Part shown: piece by piece, positions 52,407 through 60,341 of the stretch
Numbering within the stretch: the first letter of the stretch is position 1
Layout: each line of letters starts with the position of its first letter
Assembly (NCBI GenBank): GCA_030587405.1
Contig: JAUQZD010000049.1
Span: 59,710 to 123,709, forward strand
Source: Candidatus Freyrarchaeum guaymasense
Lineage (GTDB): Archaea > Asgardarchaeota > Jordarchaeia > Jordarchaeales > Freyrarchaeaceae
Direction: 5' to 3'
DNA length: 64,000 bases
The notes under the pieces: generated by a model
What the model was told of the DNA's origin: nothing
Database searches by the model: none
Seen by the model: the letters and a program-made list of their open reading frames with translations, nothing else
Program-made: the position numbers and the translations under genes

Positions 52407-53195
52407 GTGGTGCATCCATTGCATGAAGGTAGCGTCCTTTTTCTGGATCAACCATCCCTAGAGGAGGCGATACGCACCGTTAAGGATGCTTTGAGGAAAG
52501 AGAGGTTTCTGCTTGTTGTGGGCTCCTGTAGAGTTGACTATAGGGGGCGGGCTAGTTCAACGCTGGGTTTGGGTGAAAGAGTTGTGGTGGTTAAGGGGGA
52601 TGGAAGCGTGCTCGTACACAGAGCTTGGGACGTCCAGCCAGTAAACTGGCAGCCTCCAGGGTCTGTTATCCAAGCCTCCCTTCGAAACGGAAGAATGGTT
52701 CTTAGGAGTATTAGGCTTAAACCTAAGGAAACGCTAGAAGTCGAGTTTGAGAGGGTGTACGGCTTGGTTGTGGCAAACCTAGTGGACAAGGCAGAGTTTG
52801 CAATGTATGCCAGCGAGAAGGACATGCAGAGGGTGGTGATGGCTAACCCGGAGCTCGTAGAGGAGGGCTTAAAGCCGATAATGAAGGAGAAGAGCGTTGA
52901 GCCAGGATTCATAGATGTTTACGCCATTGACCGTGCAGGGAACATCGTGGTTATAGAGCTTAAAAGGAGGAGCGCGACGGGGGAGGACGCCATGCAACTA
53001 GTTAGGTATGTTGAGGATGTTAAGAGGAGAAGTGGGGGGCGTGGTGTGAGGGGGATCCTAGCAGCCCCTTCAGCATCCAAGAAAGCACTCTTAGTTTTAG
53101 AGAAGCATGGACTCGAGTTTAAGCAATTGACCCCTCAAAAGTGTGCTGAGATGCTTAGAGAGCCTGCTTCAAGAAGGCTCACAGAGTATCTTTAA
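52407..53195 (+). CDS. nucS: Mismatch-specific endonuclease NucS (EndoMS)
   Basis: 262 residues. An N-terminal half-barrel DNA-binding domain (about 1-115, with VDYRGRASSTLGLGERVVV broken by turns) precedes a RecB-type nuclease domain with EPGFIDVYAID near residue 170 and IVVIELKRR near 190, giving the Asp...Glu-x-Lys active site. NucS/EndoMS cuts both strands at mismatches and replaces MutS/MutL repair in many archaea and actinobacteria. GTG 52407 follows GAGGAGG. Its stop overlaps that of the convergent fumarase gene by four bases. Confidence 0.93.
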   Translation: MVHPLHEGSVLFLDQPSLEEAIRTVKDALRKERFLLVVGSCRVDYRGRASSTLGLGERVVVVKGDGSVLVHRAWDVQPVNWQPPGSVIQASLRNGRMVLRSIRLKPKETLEVEFERVYGLVVANLVDKAEFAMYASEKDMQRVVMANPELVEEGLKPIMKEKSVEPGFIDVYAIDRAGNIVVIELKRRSATGEDAMQLVRYVEDVKRRSGGRGVRGILAAPSASKKALLVLEKHGLEFKQLTPQKCAEMLREPASRRLTEYL

Positions 53196-53734
53196 CCCCG
53201 GTACAAGGTCTCCCCATGGGAATCTATGGCGATCACTAAGGGGCCGAACGATTCCACCTTTAAGACCCATAAGGCTTCAGGCATTCCCAAGTCCTCCCAT
53301 TCAACCCGTAGGACGCAGCTAACCTTCGACGCAGCCAAGACGCCCGCCCCACCCGGGAACGCTGCGTAAACAGCACCGTGACGCTTCATGGCCTTAACGG
53401 TCTCCTTGCCCATCCCCCCCTTGCCGATCACCATCCTCACACCGAGACGTTCTATAATGAATGGTTCGAAGGGTTCCATTCTCATGCTCGTCGTTGGCCC
53501 AGCCGAGACGATGGTTAAGCGGTCCTTCTCCCTCTTCACTATGGGTCCGCAGTGATAGATTACTCCTCCCTTCAAGTTGATGGGTAAGGGGCGGGAACTC
53601 CGAATGCTTTCAATCATTCTCTTATGGGCTGCATCCCTAGCCGTCACAATCGTGCCCGAGAGAAACACTATGTCTCCTACGTGTAGAGACCTCACGTCGC
53701 TTTCAGATAAGGGAGTAGCTAGTTTAACGTTCAT
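53192..53734 (-). CDS. Fumarate hydratase class I, beta subunit
   Basis: 180 residues matching the C-terminal half of class I fumarase: LHVGDIVFLSGTIVTARDAAHKR near residue 20 (broken by turns), IYHCGPI near 55, TTSMRMEPF near 75 and VIGKGGM near 95. Together with the alpha subunit it hydrates fumarate to malate using a [4Fe-4S] cluster. The start is ATG 53734, six to nine bases behind GGAGGAGG; ATG 53740 is closer to that site. The alpha-subunit stop lies 20 bp upstream, so both are in one operon. Confidence 0.92.
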   Translation of the reverse strand: MNVKLATPLSESDVRSLHVGDIVFLSGTIVTARDAAHKRMIESIRSSRPLPINLKGGVIYHCGPIVKREKDRLTIVSAGPTTSMRMEPFEPFIIERLGVRMVIGKGGMGKETVKAMKRHGAVYAAFPGGAGVLAASKVSCVLRVEWEDLGMPEALWVLKVESFGPLVIAIDSHGETLYRG

Positions 53735-53753
53735 TGACATCCTCCTCCACAAA

Positions 53754-54626
53754 CTAGCAAAAGAGCCATTCACCATTAGGGTACATCCTAATTTTGGCTC
53801 TCCTCGCAACGTAGCAGTTAAAGAGTATGGCGACGGGGTACGAGGCAGGGTGCCTGTGAGCCACCTCAACGTTTACACCTATAGCTGTTGTTTTACCCCC
53901 GAGACCCATGGGCCCCACGCCCGTTCCGTTGACGGCTTCGAGTATTTCGAGCTCTAGCTTGGCTATCTCCCTGTTGGGGTTTCTCTCGGAGATCGGACGC
54001 ATAAGGGCTTTTTTTGCGAGTTGCATGACGACCGAAGCCCCTCCCCCAACTCCTACCCCCAATACGACGGGGGGACACGGTGCGCCTCCAGCCCTTAAGA
54101 CAGCGTCCACGACTGCCTCCTTGACGCCGCGCAACCCCTCACTGGGAGGAACAAACCTTATCGTGCTCACGTTGTCGCTCCCACCCCCCTTGGGGAGAAC
54201 TGTTACTTCGATCCAGTCGTCTTCGGAGTGTTCAAAGTCGATCCATGGCACATGTAAGCCCGTATTATCGCCGGAGTTTATCCCTGTCACGGGGTCGACG
54301 GCATTCGGCCTTAAGGGTATCTCACGGGTTGCCTTAGCCGTAGCTCTGAGGATCACGTCCCTAACAGTTCTCGCGTTCGCGGAGGAGCCGAGTCGAACGC
54401 GGAAGTGGAGGATACCCGTATCTTGGCAGATGGGTAAGCGCTTCTCCTCGGCCATTCTTATGTTTTCCAGCATGGCCTCCAGCTGGATTCTGGCGATCTC
54501 CTCAGACTCCCTTTTCAACGCTGCTTCGAGAGCGCTTTTAACGTCTGGTGGAAGGGTTGAGACGGAGCGTCTCAGAAGCTCGACGACTGCCTCTTCAAAA
54601 TTTTCAGCCCACCGCAAGGCGGACAC
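53754..54626 (-). CDS. Fumarate hydratase class I, alpha subunit
   Basis: 290 residues of the N-terminal, cluster-binding part of class I fumarase. Cys ligands are in KRLPICQDTGILHF near residue 65, GGAPCPPVVLGVGVGG near 185 and IAILFNCYVARRAKI-like end segment. The open frame continues far upstream but overlaps the OB-fold gene on the other strand and loses fumarase similarity, so I set the start at GTG 54626 (TTG 54617 possible). The two-subunit fumarase is typical for anaerobic archaea and belongs to the (partial) citric acid cycle. Confidence 0.9.
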   Translation of the reverse strand: MSALRWAENFEEAVVELLRRSVSTLPPDVKSALEAALKRESEEIARIQLEAMLENIRMAEEKRLPICQDTGILHFRVRLGSSANARTVRDVILRATAKATREIPLRPNAVDPVTGINSGDNTGLHVPWIDFEHSEDDWIEVTVLPKGGGSDNVSTIRFVPPSEGLRGVKEAVVDAVLRAGGAPCPPVVLGVGVGGGASVVMQLAKKALMRPISERNPNREIAKLELEILEAVNGTGVGPMGLGGKTTAIGVNVEVAHRHPASYPVAILFNCYVARRAKIRMYPNGEWLFC

Positions 54627-54753
54627 CTCGAAACAGTAGCTTAGAGGGGGGAACGAAGGCGTTTCCCTACATGATCGGACTAGATGTGGGTGGTGAACCT
54701 TAAAAGCTTCTCCGAAGCATGTTATAGTGGGATTCCATGGACAGGTGAGCTGG

Positions 54754-56451
54754 TTGAGTTTGGAGGAGAAGATAAGCTTTATAGCTGAAAGGTCTGGGCT
54801 GACCAGAAGCGACATCCAACACCTTATAGAGGACAAGAAGAGGGAGATGGATGGGCTGATAAGCGACGAGGGAGCAGCCCACCTCGTAGCTAAGGACCTT
54901 GGGGTAGACCTTTCAGAGGTCGACGAGTATAAGCCCGTTAAACTGCGCATAAAAGACTTGAAAATGGACATGCGGAGCGTGACTATTACTGGCAGGGTTA
55001 GCAGGGTGTACCCTGTGAGAGAGTTTGAGAGAAGGGGTGTTCGAGGAAAAATCGCCAGCATACTCTTGAACGATGCTACTGGAAGCGTTAGGGTTGTCCT
55101 GTGGGGGGAACACGCTGAACTGGTGGAGAACGGCTCTATCGGAGAGGGAGACATAATTAGAGTGGTTAGGGGTTATATCAGAGAGGGGTTGAAGGGGGAG
55201 GTCGAGGTGCATGTTGGAAGGGGAGGCGGCGTGGAGCTGAGACCTGAAGGCGTGGATGAGGAAGAATACCCTATTGTTGAACGTAGAACGGTTAAGTTAA
55301 GCGAGCTGACTCCTGAAATGCGGGACGTGGACGTGGAGGTGGTAGTTCAGAGAGTCTACCCGGCGACTGTTTTCGCTAGAGAGGGAGGAGGCGAGGGACG
55401 GAGAAAAGCAATGATAATAGCTGATGATACAGGGAGTGTTAGAGCGGTCTTCTGGGATGAAAACGCCCTCCTAGTCGAAGACGTCAAGGAGGGAGATAGG
55501 TTGAAGATAGAAAACGCATATACCAAGATTGGTCTTCAGGGGGACGTGGAGCTACACGTAGGTAAGCTAGCTCAGGTAACGGTGGAGCACACGGCGGCAA
55601 CCGTGGGGAGGAAGGTGAACATAGCCGTTTTGGAGCCGGATATGGCTGCTGTGGACGTGGAGGGGGAAGTCGTAGAAGACGCGTCCGTCAAGGAGTTTAC
55701 GAGAAGTGACGGTACAACGGGGAATATGGCTTCTTTGGTGATCAAAGACGAGACCGGGACTGTTCGAGTTGTCGCTTGGGGGGAGCAGGCAGACATGGTG
55801 GCCGACGCCGAGGTAGGGGACACCTTAAAGGTTAGGAGGGGATACACGAGGATAGGGTTGAGTGGTGACGTGGAAGTTCATGTGGGACGCTTCTCGAACG
55901 TAGAGGTCGCGTCAACAGAAGATTTCAGCGAGGAAGAGGAAGTGAAAGGGGGGCTGACGCGTAAATTCCTCTTCCAGCTGGAGGACGGGGAGGAGGCGGA
56001 GGTAAGAGTAACCATTCGACGGCTCCTGCGCAAAAAGACGGTCTACGAGGTATGCCCGTTCTGCGGTAAGGTTGCGGTTAGAGATGAGAGGTGGGTTTGC
56101 CCAGGTTGCGGAAGAATCGAGCCGACACTAAAACTTTTAGTTAACGCCGTAGTTGACGATGGAACAGACACGGCGGAGGCAGTCTTCACAGGGGTGCAGG
56201 CGGAGAAGCTCTTAAAAGTGACGCCTAGAGAAGCATACATGACTGTAGAGAAAACGGGAAGCGTCGACGCACCCATAAGGGATAAAGCAGGGGAAGTAGA
56301 GGGGAAAGAGGTCGTTCTCGCCGTTAAGCATGTGGTAAACCCTGTAACTGGAAGGAGGAGGCTGAAGGTTATCTCCTTCAGGGAAGCGGATCCTAAGGAG
56401 GAGGCGGAACACCTCCTGTCACAGCTGGAGGCCATGAAGAAGCAAGCATGA
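54754..56451 (+). CDS. Replication protein A-like protein with three to four OB folds and zinc finger
   Basis: 565 residues. Three similar OB-fold repeats are seen near residues 70-170, 180-285 and 290-395 (each with the VRVV(L/A)WGE type strand and a DxxRVxxGYTRIGL-like end), followed by a fourth OB region with a zinc finger CPFC...CPGC near 430-460. This is the archaeal RPA41-type single-stranded DNA-binding protein used in replication and repair. The start is TTG 54754 with AGGTGA five bases upstream; GTG 54727 is upstream of that site. Overlaps the ZPR1 frame at its end, so both are coupled. Confidence 0.9.
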   Translation: MSLEEKISFIAERSGLTRSDIQHLIEDKKREMDGLISDEGAAHLVAKDLGVDLSEVDEYKPVKLRIKDLKMDMRSVTITGRVSRVYPVREFERRGVRGKIASILLNDATGSVRVVLWGEHAELVENGSIGEGDIIRVVRGYIREGLKGEVEVHVGRGGGVELRPEGVDEEEYPIVERRTVKLSELTPEMRDVDVEVVVQRVYPATVFAREGGGEGRRKAMIIADDTGSVRAVFWDENALLVEDVKEGDRLKIENAYTKIGLQGDVELHVGKLAQVTVEHTAATVGRKVNIAVLEPDMAAVDVEGEVVEDASVKEFTRSDGTTGNMASLVIKDETGTVRVVAWGEQADMVADAEVGDTLKVRRGYTRIGLSGDVEVHVGRFSNVEVASTEDFSEEEEVKGGLTRKFLFQLEDGEEAEVRVTIRRLLRKKTVYEVCPFCGKVAVRDERWVCPGCGRIEPTLKLLVNAVVDDGTDTAEAVFTGVQAEKLLKVTPREAYMTVEKTGSVDAPIRDKAGEVEGKEVVLAVKHVVNPVTGRRRLKVISFREADPKEEAEHLLSQLEAMKKQA

Positions 56452-56465
56452 AAGAGGGGGGAACA

Positions 56466-57062
56466 ATGGAGACCGACGAAGCCATCTGTCCCTCATGTGG
56501 AAGCAAAGCGACGGTTATTCAGACACAGGTGAACGTCCCCTTCTTCCATGACCTCTTCTTAATAACGGTTAAATGTGAAAAATGCGGTTTAAAGGTAAGT
56601 GACGTGATAAATATGAGATTTGGCAGACCAATAAGGTGCACATTTCACGTTCAGAGCTTAGAAGACCTTAACGCTAAAGTTGTTAGGTCATCGACGAGCA
56701 CTATAAGAATCCCCGAGCTTGGGGCATCCATGGAACCTGGGCCGGCAGCCCAGCCATTCATAACAAACGTGGAGGGGGTGCTACATCGCTTTCTGGACAT
56801 AGCCCAAACACTCAAGAACTGGTCCACCACTCCACAGGAGACGCAAAGATGCGAACAAGCGATCAACGCCATAAATAAGGCGATAAGTGGACAGCTAAAA
56901 TTCACGATAATACTCGAAGACCCCCTAGGGAACGGTATGATACTGCTAAGAGACCAGAAAAGAGTAAAAGTAGAGGAACTCACAAAAGAAGAAGTCAAAG
57001 AACTGAAGACCGGGCCATACATGATACTTGAAGCAAGAAGCATCAAGCCTGATGAAGAATAA
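56466..57062 (+). CDS. ZPR1-type zinc finger protein
   Basis: 198 residues. A CPSC...CEKC zinc finger lies near residues 9-45 and contains the ZPR1 blocks FFHDLFLITVKCEKCGLKV (with turns) and ADVIN-like VSDVINMRFG. The C-terminal beta domain ends with FTIILEDPLGNG near 155. Eukaryotic ZPR1 is a chaperone of translation factor eEF1A; archaeal copies have half the domains and presumably assist aEF1A. ATG 56466 is preceded by AGAGGGGGG. It follows the RPA gene in an operon. Confidence 0.88.
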   Translation: METDEAICPSCGSKATVIQTQVNVPFFHDLFLITVKCEKCGLKVSDVINMRFGRPIRCTFHVQSLEDLNAKVVRSSTSTIRIPELGASMEPGPAAQPFITNVEGVLHRFLDIAQTLKNWSTTPQETQRCEQAINAINKAISGQLKFTIILEDPLGNGMILLRDQKRVKVEELTKEEVKELKTGPYMILEARSIKPDEE

Positions 57063-57070
57063 AGAAAAAG

Positions 57071-57301
57071 CTAGAAGGATAAACCAGCATAGGGAGACTG
57101 GCCGGCAAACTGAGTAAGCCAGCTACCACTACTGCTTAGGTAGAGAGCCAACATGACAGCTGCAATGATCGAGGCAGCTACAGCAACCACCAAGAAGGGG
57201 CTCACCTTAACCCCGACACTCTCATCCTCAAAGAACCTTATAAGACCCGCACTAGTTGCAGGTAAAGGAGCCTCCTCACTTCGACGCCTCTTCTTAGCCA
57301 C
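57071..57301 (-). CDS. Sec61 beta subunit of the protein translocase
   Basis: 76 residues. The basic N-terminus (AKKRRRSEE), the AGLIRFFEDESVGVKVSP segment and the single C-terminal membrane helix (FLVVAVAASIIAAVMLAL) are the classic archaeal Sec61 beta layout; it sits beside SecY and SecE in the membrane. The start is GTG 57301, six bases behind GGAGGG; the long frame upstream is not coding. Its gene is convergent with ZPR1, eight bases away. Confidence 0.87.
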   Translation of the reverse strand: MAKKRRRSEEAPLPATSAGLIRFFEDESVGVKVSPFLVVAVAASIIAAVMLALYLSSSGSWLTQFAGQSPYAGLSF

Positions 57302-57559
57302 ACTAAACCCTCCACGCAACGACTCAAATGAACTCAAATGAACAATAGTAGAACATTCCCTTATAAACATGCTGAAAAACCAATAAAGCCACGCGACATG
57401 ACACATCCAGCCAATGAGCCCATTAGCACCCCAGCAATCTTAAACCCTCTCTAGCAGCCTCTAAGCTTTACAGCCGGCTTGCACCATCCCCAACAACTAG
57501 CTCTCACGTAAACACACGAAAAATTTAAGAAGAAAGACTAACCTACTCATTCACTAGGT

Positions 57560-57737
57560 GCCGGGGTAGCTCAGTTCAGGTAGACGGTGTAAGGCGCCAC
57601 GTGCGCGCCGGGCCGTCAGCGCCAGGCTGTTATGTACATGTACGCAGCGACCTGGTGGTCGCAGATCCCTGGGCTAGAAACAGCAGCCAAGGGAGCGAAA
57701 GTTCGAGATGCAAACGGAAATCCTGCCCCCGGCGCCA
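57560..57737 (+). tRNA. tRNA-Asn (anticodon GTT) with four introns
   Basis: The acceptor GCCGGGG pairs with CCCCGGC at 57727-57733; G73 and encoded CCA follow. The introns are 57585-57618 (34 nt, within the D-stem), 57633-57649 (17 nt, canonical position 37/38), 57665-57700 (36 nt, T-stem between 52 and 53) and 57708-57720 (13 nt, between 59 and 60). After removal the anticodon arm is CCAGG-CTGTTAA-CCTGG and the T-arm GCAGG-TTCGAGT-CCTGC. About 100 of 178 bases are intron. TATA-like AAAATTTAAG lies at 57522. Some boundaries may slide by one or two bases. Confidence 0.88.
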
Positions 57738-57843
57738 CAAAACTCCTTCTAAGCCAGCACCACCATTAAAACCTAAAAGTCTTAACCGGCTTCTTGTTGG
57801 TAACCGAGGTTTTTCGTTTTTACTCGGGGTGGAGGATGTGGTG

Positions 57844-57972
57844 TGGTGCCTCGGCCGGGATTTGAAGTCCCGAACATGTGGTTCCCGGGTCAAGGGGTCG
57901 ATTGGGCGAGGACGCAGCCTCTAAGCCCCTTATGCTATCAGCGTAACCTTGGCCGGGCTACACCACCGAGGC
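57844..57972 (-). tRNA. tRNA-Glu (anticodon TTC) with three introns
   Basis: The acceptor GCCTCGG at 57966-57972 pairs with CCGAGGC, followed by A73 and encoded CCA. The D-region TGGTGTAGCCCGGCCAA and four-base variable loop TGAC are typical of archaeal tRNA-Glu/Asp. Inserts are 57936-57948 (13 nt, before the D-stem 3' half), 57902-57922 (21 nt) in the anticodon loop and 57867-57883 (17 nt, between 53 and 54). Reading the anticodon loop as CTTTCGA gives TTC if the intron splits positions 34 and 35. If it were at 37/38 the anticodon would be TAG, but no class II variable arm exists. No 59/60 intron here. Confidence 0.82.
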
Positions 57973-58273
57973 ACTCAGAGTAGAATAGAAGTCAAGCATT
58001 TTAAAAACTTTATGCGTTTATTCAGACCTATAGCTGAGGAACGTTTTCACGACAGTTTTAAGCGCTTTTTCCATATGCTGAGAGGAAATGTAACAGATCA
58101 AGCTTGAAGCTTATAGGTATTGCTGGGGTTTCTGGCTGACTGCCTTTTTACATCCTGACATACCCGAAAAATGCCTTTACCTAGAAACCCTTAACCTTCA
58201 GTGGCTTCCCAGTGAGGGTTGTCAAGGAGAATGAAAAAGAGGAATTATAAGTTCTTTGTATGTTGAGGGTTGA

Positions 58274-58393
58274 TGGGCCCGCAGGGATTTCCGGCTGGAG
58301 GAGCTCCATGCTTTCGAACCCTGGACCAACAGGTTTCTCAACAGTTGTAGGCTGATATGAGCCTGTCGCTCTACCTGGCTGAGCTACGGGCCC
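58274..58393 (-). tRNA. tRNA with anticodon CAT (Ile2 or Met) with two introns
   Basis: The acceptor GGGCCCG pairs with CGGGCCC at 58275-58281, A73 follows and CCA is not encoded. D-arm GCTC/GAGC; anticodon arm ACAGG-CTCATAA-CCTGT once the canonical intron 58335-58355 (21 nt, 37/38) is removed; T-arm CAGGG-TTCGAAT-CCCTG once 58288-58312 (25 nt, between 59 and 60) is removed. The GGGCCCG acceptor resembles archaeal tRNA-Ile2, whose C34 is modified to agmatidine, more than elongator tRNA-Met; I cannot decide. Its 5' ten bases lie in the pus10 gene. A TATA-like element occurs near 58420, inside pus10. Confidence 0.88.
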
Positions 58394-59784
58394 TCGTGAT
58401 CGAGTGAGTAGGTGGGTGATAAATAAACTTTTTGGTTTTGTTCTTCCTGTGGGGGTATTGTTGCTCCTACGTCTATTACGTCTAGTTGGGTGCACTCTGC
58501 TTTCGCATTTAGTATTTCTGATACACTTGGCCGTGTTCTTCTTCTGTCCCCTGTTACTAGTTCTTTGACGTAAAGTCCACCTTGACATTTTACAATTAGC
58601 TCGAAGGTGTGAGGGTCTACTTGGTTTACGTGTGCCTCGTAGACCTTTTTGAGCCTTGTTTTCACGGCCCGTCTGTGGGCTACCCTTCTTGGCGTTTTCT
58701 GTCTTACTGTTTGTCCTGTGAGTTTTTGTTCAAGTGCTTTAAGCTCTTCTGAGGTTATCTCCCTGTCGACTTTGACTATGGCTTTATAGGTTTTAGGGGC
58801 GAACTGGGATAGGGCTTTCAGCTGTCTTACCTGTTCTTTTACTGCGAAGTGGAGGGAGTGGACTTCGACTTTCCCCTGGGCGTACTGGTTTATTTTGTCC
58901 TGTAGTTTTTGGAGGTCTATGTTGCGTTTCTTTGGGTTTTTCACTTCTACTATGAAGGGGCGGCCTGTGCCGAGCATTCTCGCGTCTATGTCTTCTCTTC
59001 CTGCCCCGTGGAACTTTGCTTCTTCCCCTCCGGTTTCCTCGAGGATTGGGGCTGTTACGAGTTCTTCCACGGATTCAGGGTACATCTTTCCTGTTCCTCC
59101 ACATCGGGGACATCCTTGCCCTTTGCATGCTTTACATGGCCATTTGGTTTGCGGAATTCCTCTTACGTATTTTAGGTAGCGTCCTCCAATGTAAATCGGG
59201 TTTGAGTTGATCGTTACTTCTAGGTTTTCAAGGTTTACGACGGCTACTATGTCAGGGTTTTTGAAGTCTACTGGTTTACCGGTAAGAGCTGAGACTATTT
59301 TCCCAACCTCCCTGTTGAACTCTGCCTTAAGCGACTCTCCCGTATCCACTTGGTGTGCGGCTTTAACCTCATCGTCCCTCTCGGTGAGGTCTATTGGTAC
59401 ATGACATCCTATCAGAAGTGTTCTGTAGTCATAGTTTTCTAGGAGGGAAGCTATCTTCTGGGCGATTTCCCTTTTTCTGAGCATTAATCCACCGCAGATG
59501 TAGCATTTATTCTCGCTGACCTCTATCGGAATTCCTTCCTTCTGTAGGGTTTCCACTGCGGGCTGGAACATTCCGTTGGAGGCGAGAACCTTGAGGATCT
59601 TGACGGCCTCCTCGGGATTTTCCCTGAGCATGTAGTGTGCGGTCATTGTTAGGGTTAGCTTTAAGGCATGCCCTCTGCTCGGGTTATTTGATCCCATGCC
59701 TAGGAGGGCGAACTGCCTACCTAGGCAACTATTGCAGAGGGGGATTTTCTTTAGTATTTCAAGAGCTTTCACTATGGGGTACAT
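58384..59784 (-). CDS. pus10: tRNA pseudouridine synthase Pus10
   Basis: 466 residues. The N-terminal THUMP-like part has CNSCLGR near residue 17 and CYIC near 95; the C-terminal synthase has the catalytic Asp in GREDIDARMLGTGRPF near 265 and the KCQGGLYVKELVTGDRRRTRP block near 415. Pus10 makes pseudouridine at 54 and 55 of archaeal tRNA. It overlaps the trmY gene by 13 bases. The stop codon TAG coincides with bases 8-10 of the downstream tRNA gene (GGGCCCG TAG), an overlap of ten bases. Confidence 0.95.
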   Translation of the reverse strand: MYPIVKALEILKKIPLCNSCLGRQFALLGMGSNNPSRGHALKLTLTMTAHYMLRENPEEAVKILKVLASNGMFQPAVETLQKEGIPIEVSENKCYICGGLMLRKREIAQKIASLLENYDYRTLLIGCHVPIDLTERDDEVKAAHQVDTGESLKAEFNREVGKIVSALTGKPVDFKNPDIVAVVNLENLEVTINSNPIYIGGRYLKYVRGIPQTKWPCKACKGQGCPRCGGTGKMYPESVEELVTAPILEETGGEEAKFHGAGREDIDARMLGTGRPFIVEVKNPKKRNIDLQKLQDKINQYAQGKVEVHSLHFAVKEQVRQLKALSQFAPKTYKAIVKVDREITSEELKALEQKLTGQTVRQKTPRRVAHRRAVKTRLKKVYEAHVNQVDPHTFELIVKCQGGLYVKELVTGDRRRTRPSVSEILNAKAECTQLDVIDVGATIPPQEEQNQKVYLSPTYSLDHEGP

Positions 59785-60341
59785 GGCTGAGCCTCCAAGA
59801 GGTCTAAATAATTGTTTAGAAGCACTATGAAGTGACTTGGGAGGGTTTTCCTCCGTTTAACGGGAATCGCTCTGAGCTGCTTCAAGGACTGTTCCTCGTC
59901 CCTTGAAGGAGGGTATAATGGAACTACTACGCTTACATCCTTTAAGCTTTTCAGTTGCCGCACGTCTCTTCCATGGCCGCTAAGGGCGACGAGCACCGTT
60001 CCCGGAGGGATGGAGTCCTGAAGGGAGGTGAACGGTTTAGCTGTTACTCCCCGCCACGGCCTTCTAGAGCTCTTCTTCTCATTCATTTTTATGAGTAACA
60101 TGCAGATGGAACGCTCGTCAGGGGAGAGGTACCTGACCTTGCTCCCGTCAATCACTATCTCCCTGTTTTCATCTGAAGCTATTAGGTGTACTTGAACGTC
60201 TCTTCTTATGTCGTGGGAGAGGAAGAGGGCGGCTCTTACACACGAACAGATTTCTGCGGTCTCCTCGTCCACAATGCCCCTATCTATTTGGGGCTTCAGC
60301 GGAGACGGGAAAGTGCGAGATAGCAGGTAGAAGCTCCTCAT
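59772..60341 (-). CDS. trmY: tRNA (pseudouridine54-N1)-methyltransferase TrmY
   Basis: 189 residues of the SPOUT family. The block CVRAALFLSHDIRRDVQVHL near residue 35 and IDGSKVRYLSPDERS near 65 define TrmY, and LVALSGHGRD near 125 with a final SPOUT knot matches the SAM site. It adds a methyl group to pseudouridine 54, the product of Pus10, giving m1-pseudouridine. ATG 60341 overlaps the srp54 stop by four bases, and the gene overlaps pus10. Neighbouring pus10 directly supports the assignment. Confidence 0.9.
   Translation of the reverse strand: MRSFYLLSRTFPSPLKPQIDRGIVDEETAEICSCVRAALFLSHDIRRDVQVHLIASDENREIVIDGSKVRYLSPDERSICMLLIKMNEKKSSRRPWRGVTAKPFTSLQDSIPPGTVLVALSGHGRDVRQLKSLKDVSVVVPLYPPSRDEEQSLKQLRAIPVKRRKTLPSHFIVLLNNYLDLLEAQPCTP

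Noticed and set aside
54627..55154. N-terminal extension of the fumarase alpha frame
   Set aside because: The segment is the reverse complement of the RPA-like gene, rich in Ser and Leu, and does not resemble fumarase.
57844..57972. tRNA-Leu (TAG) reading of the minus-strand tRNA
   Set aside because: It needs the intron at 37/38, but the tRNA lacks the long variable arm of Leu and its body matches Glu.
58181..58588. Minus-strand frame through the CAT tRNA and pus10 end
   Set aside because: Overlaps a tRNA gene and shows no coding character; it is a shadow frame.
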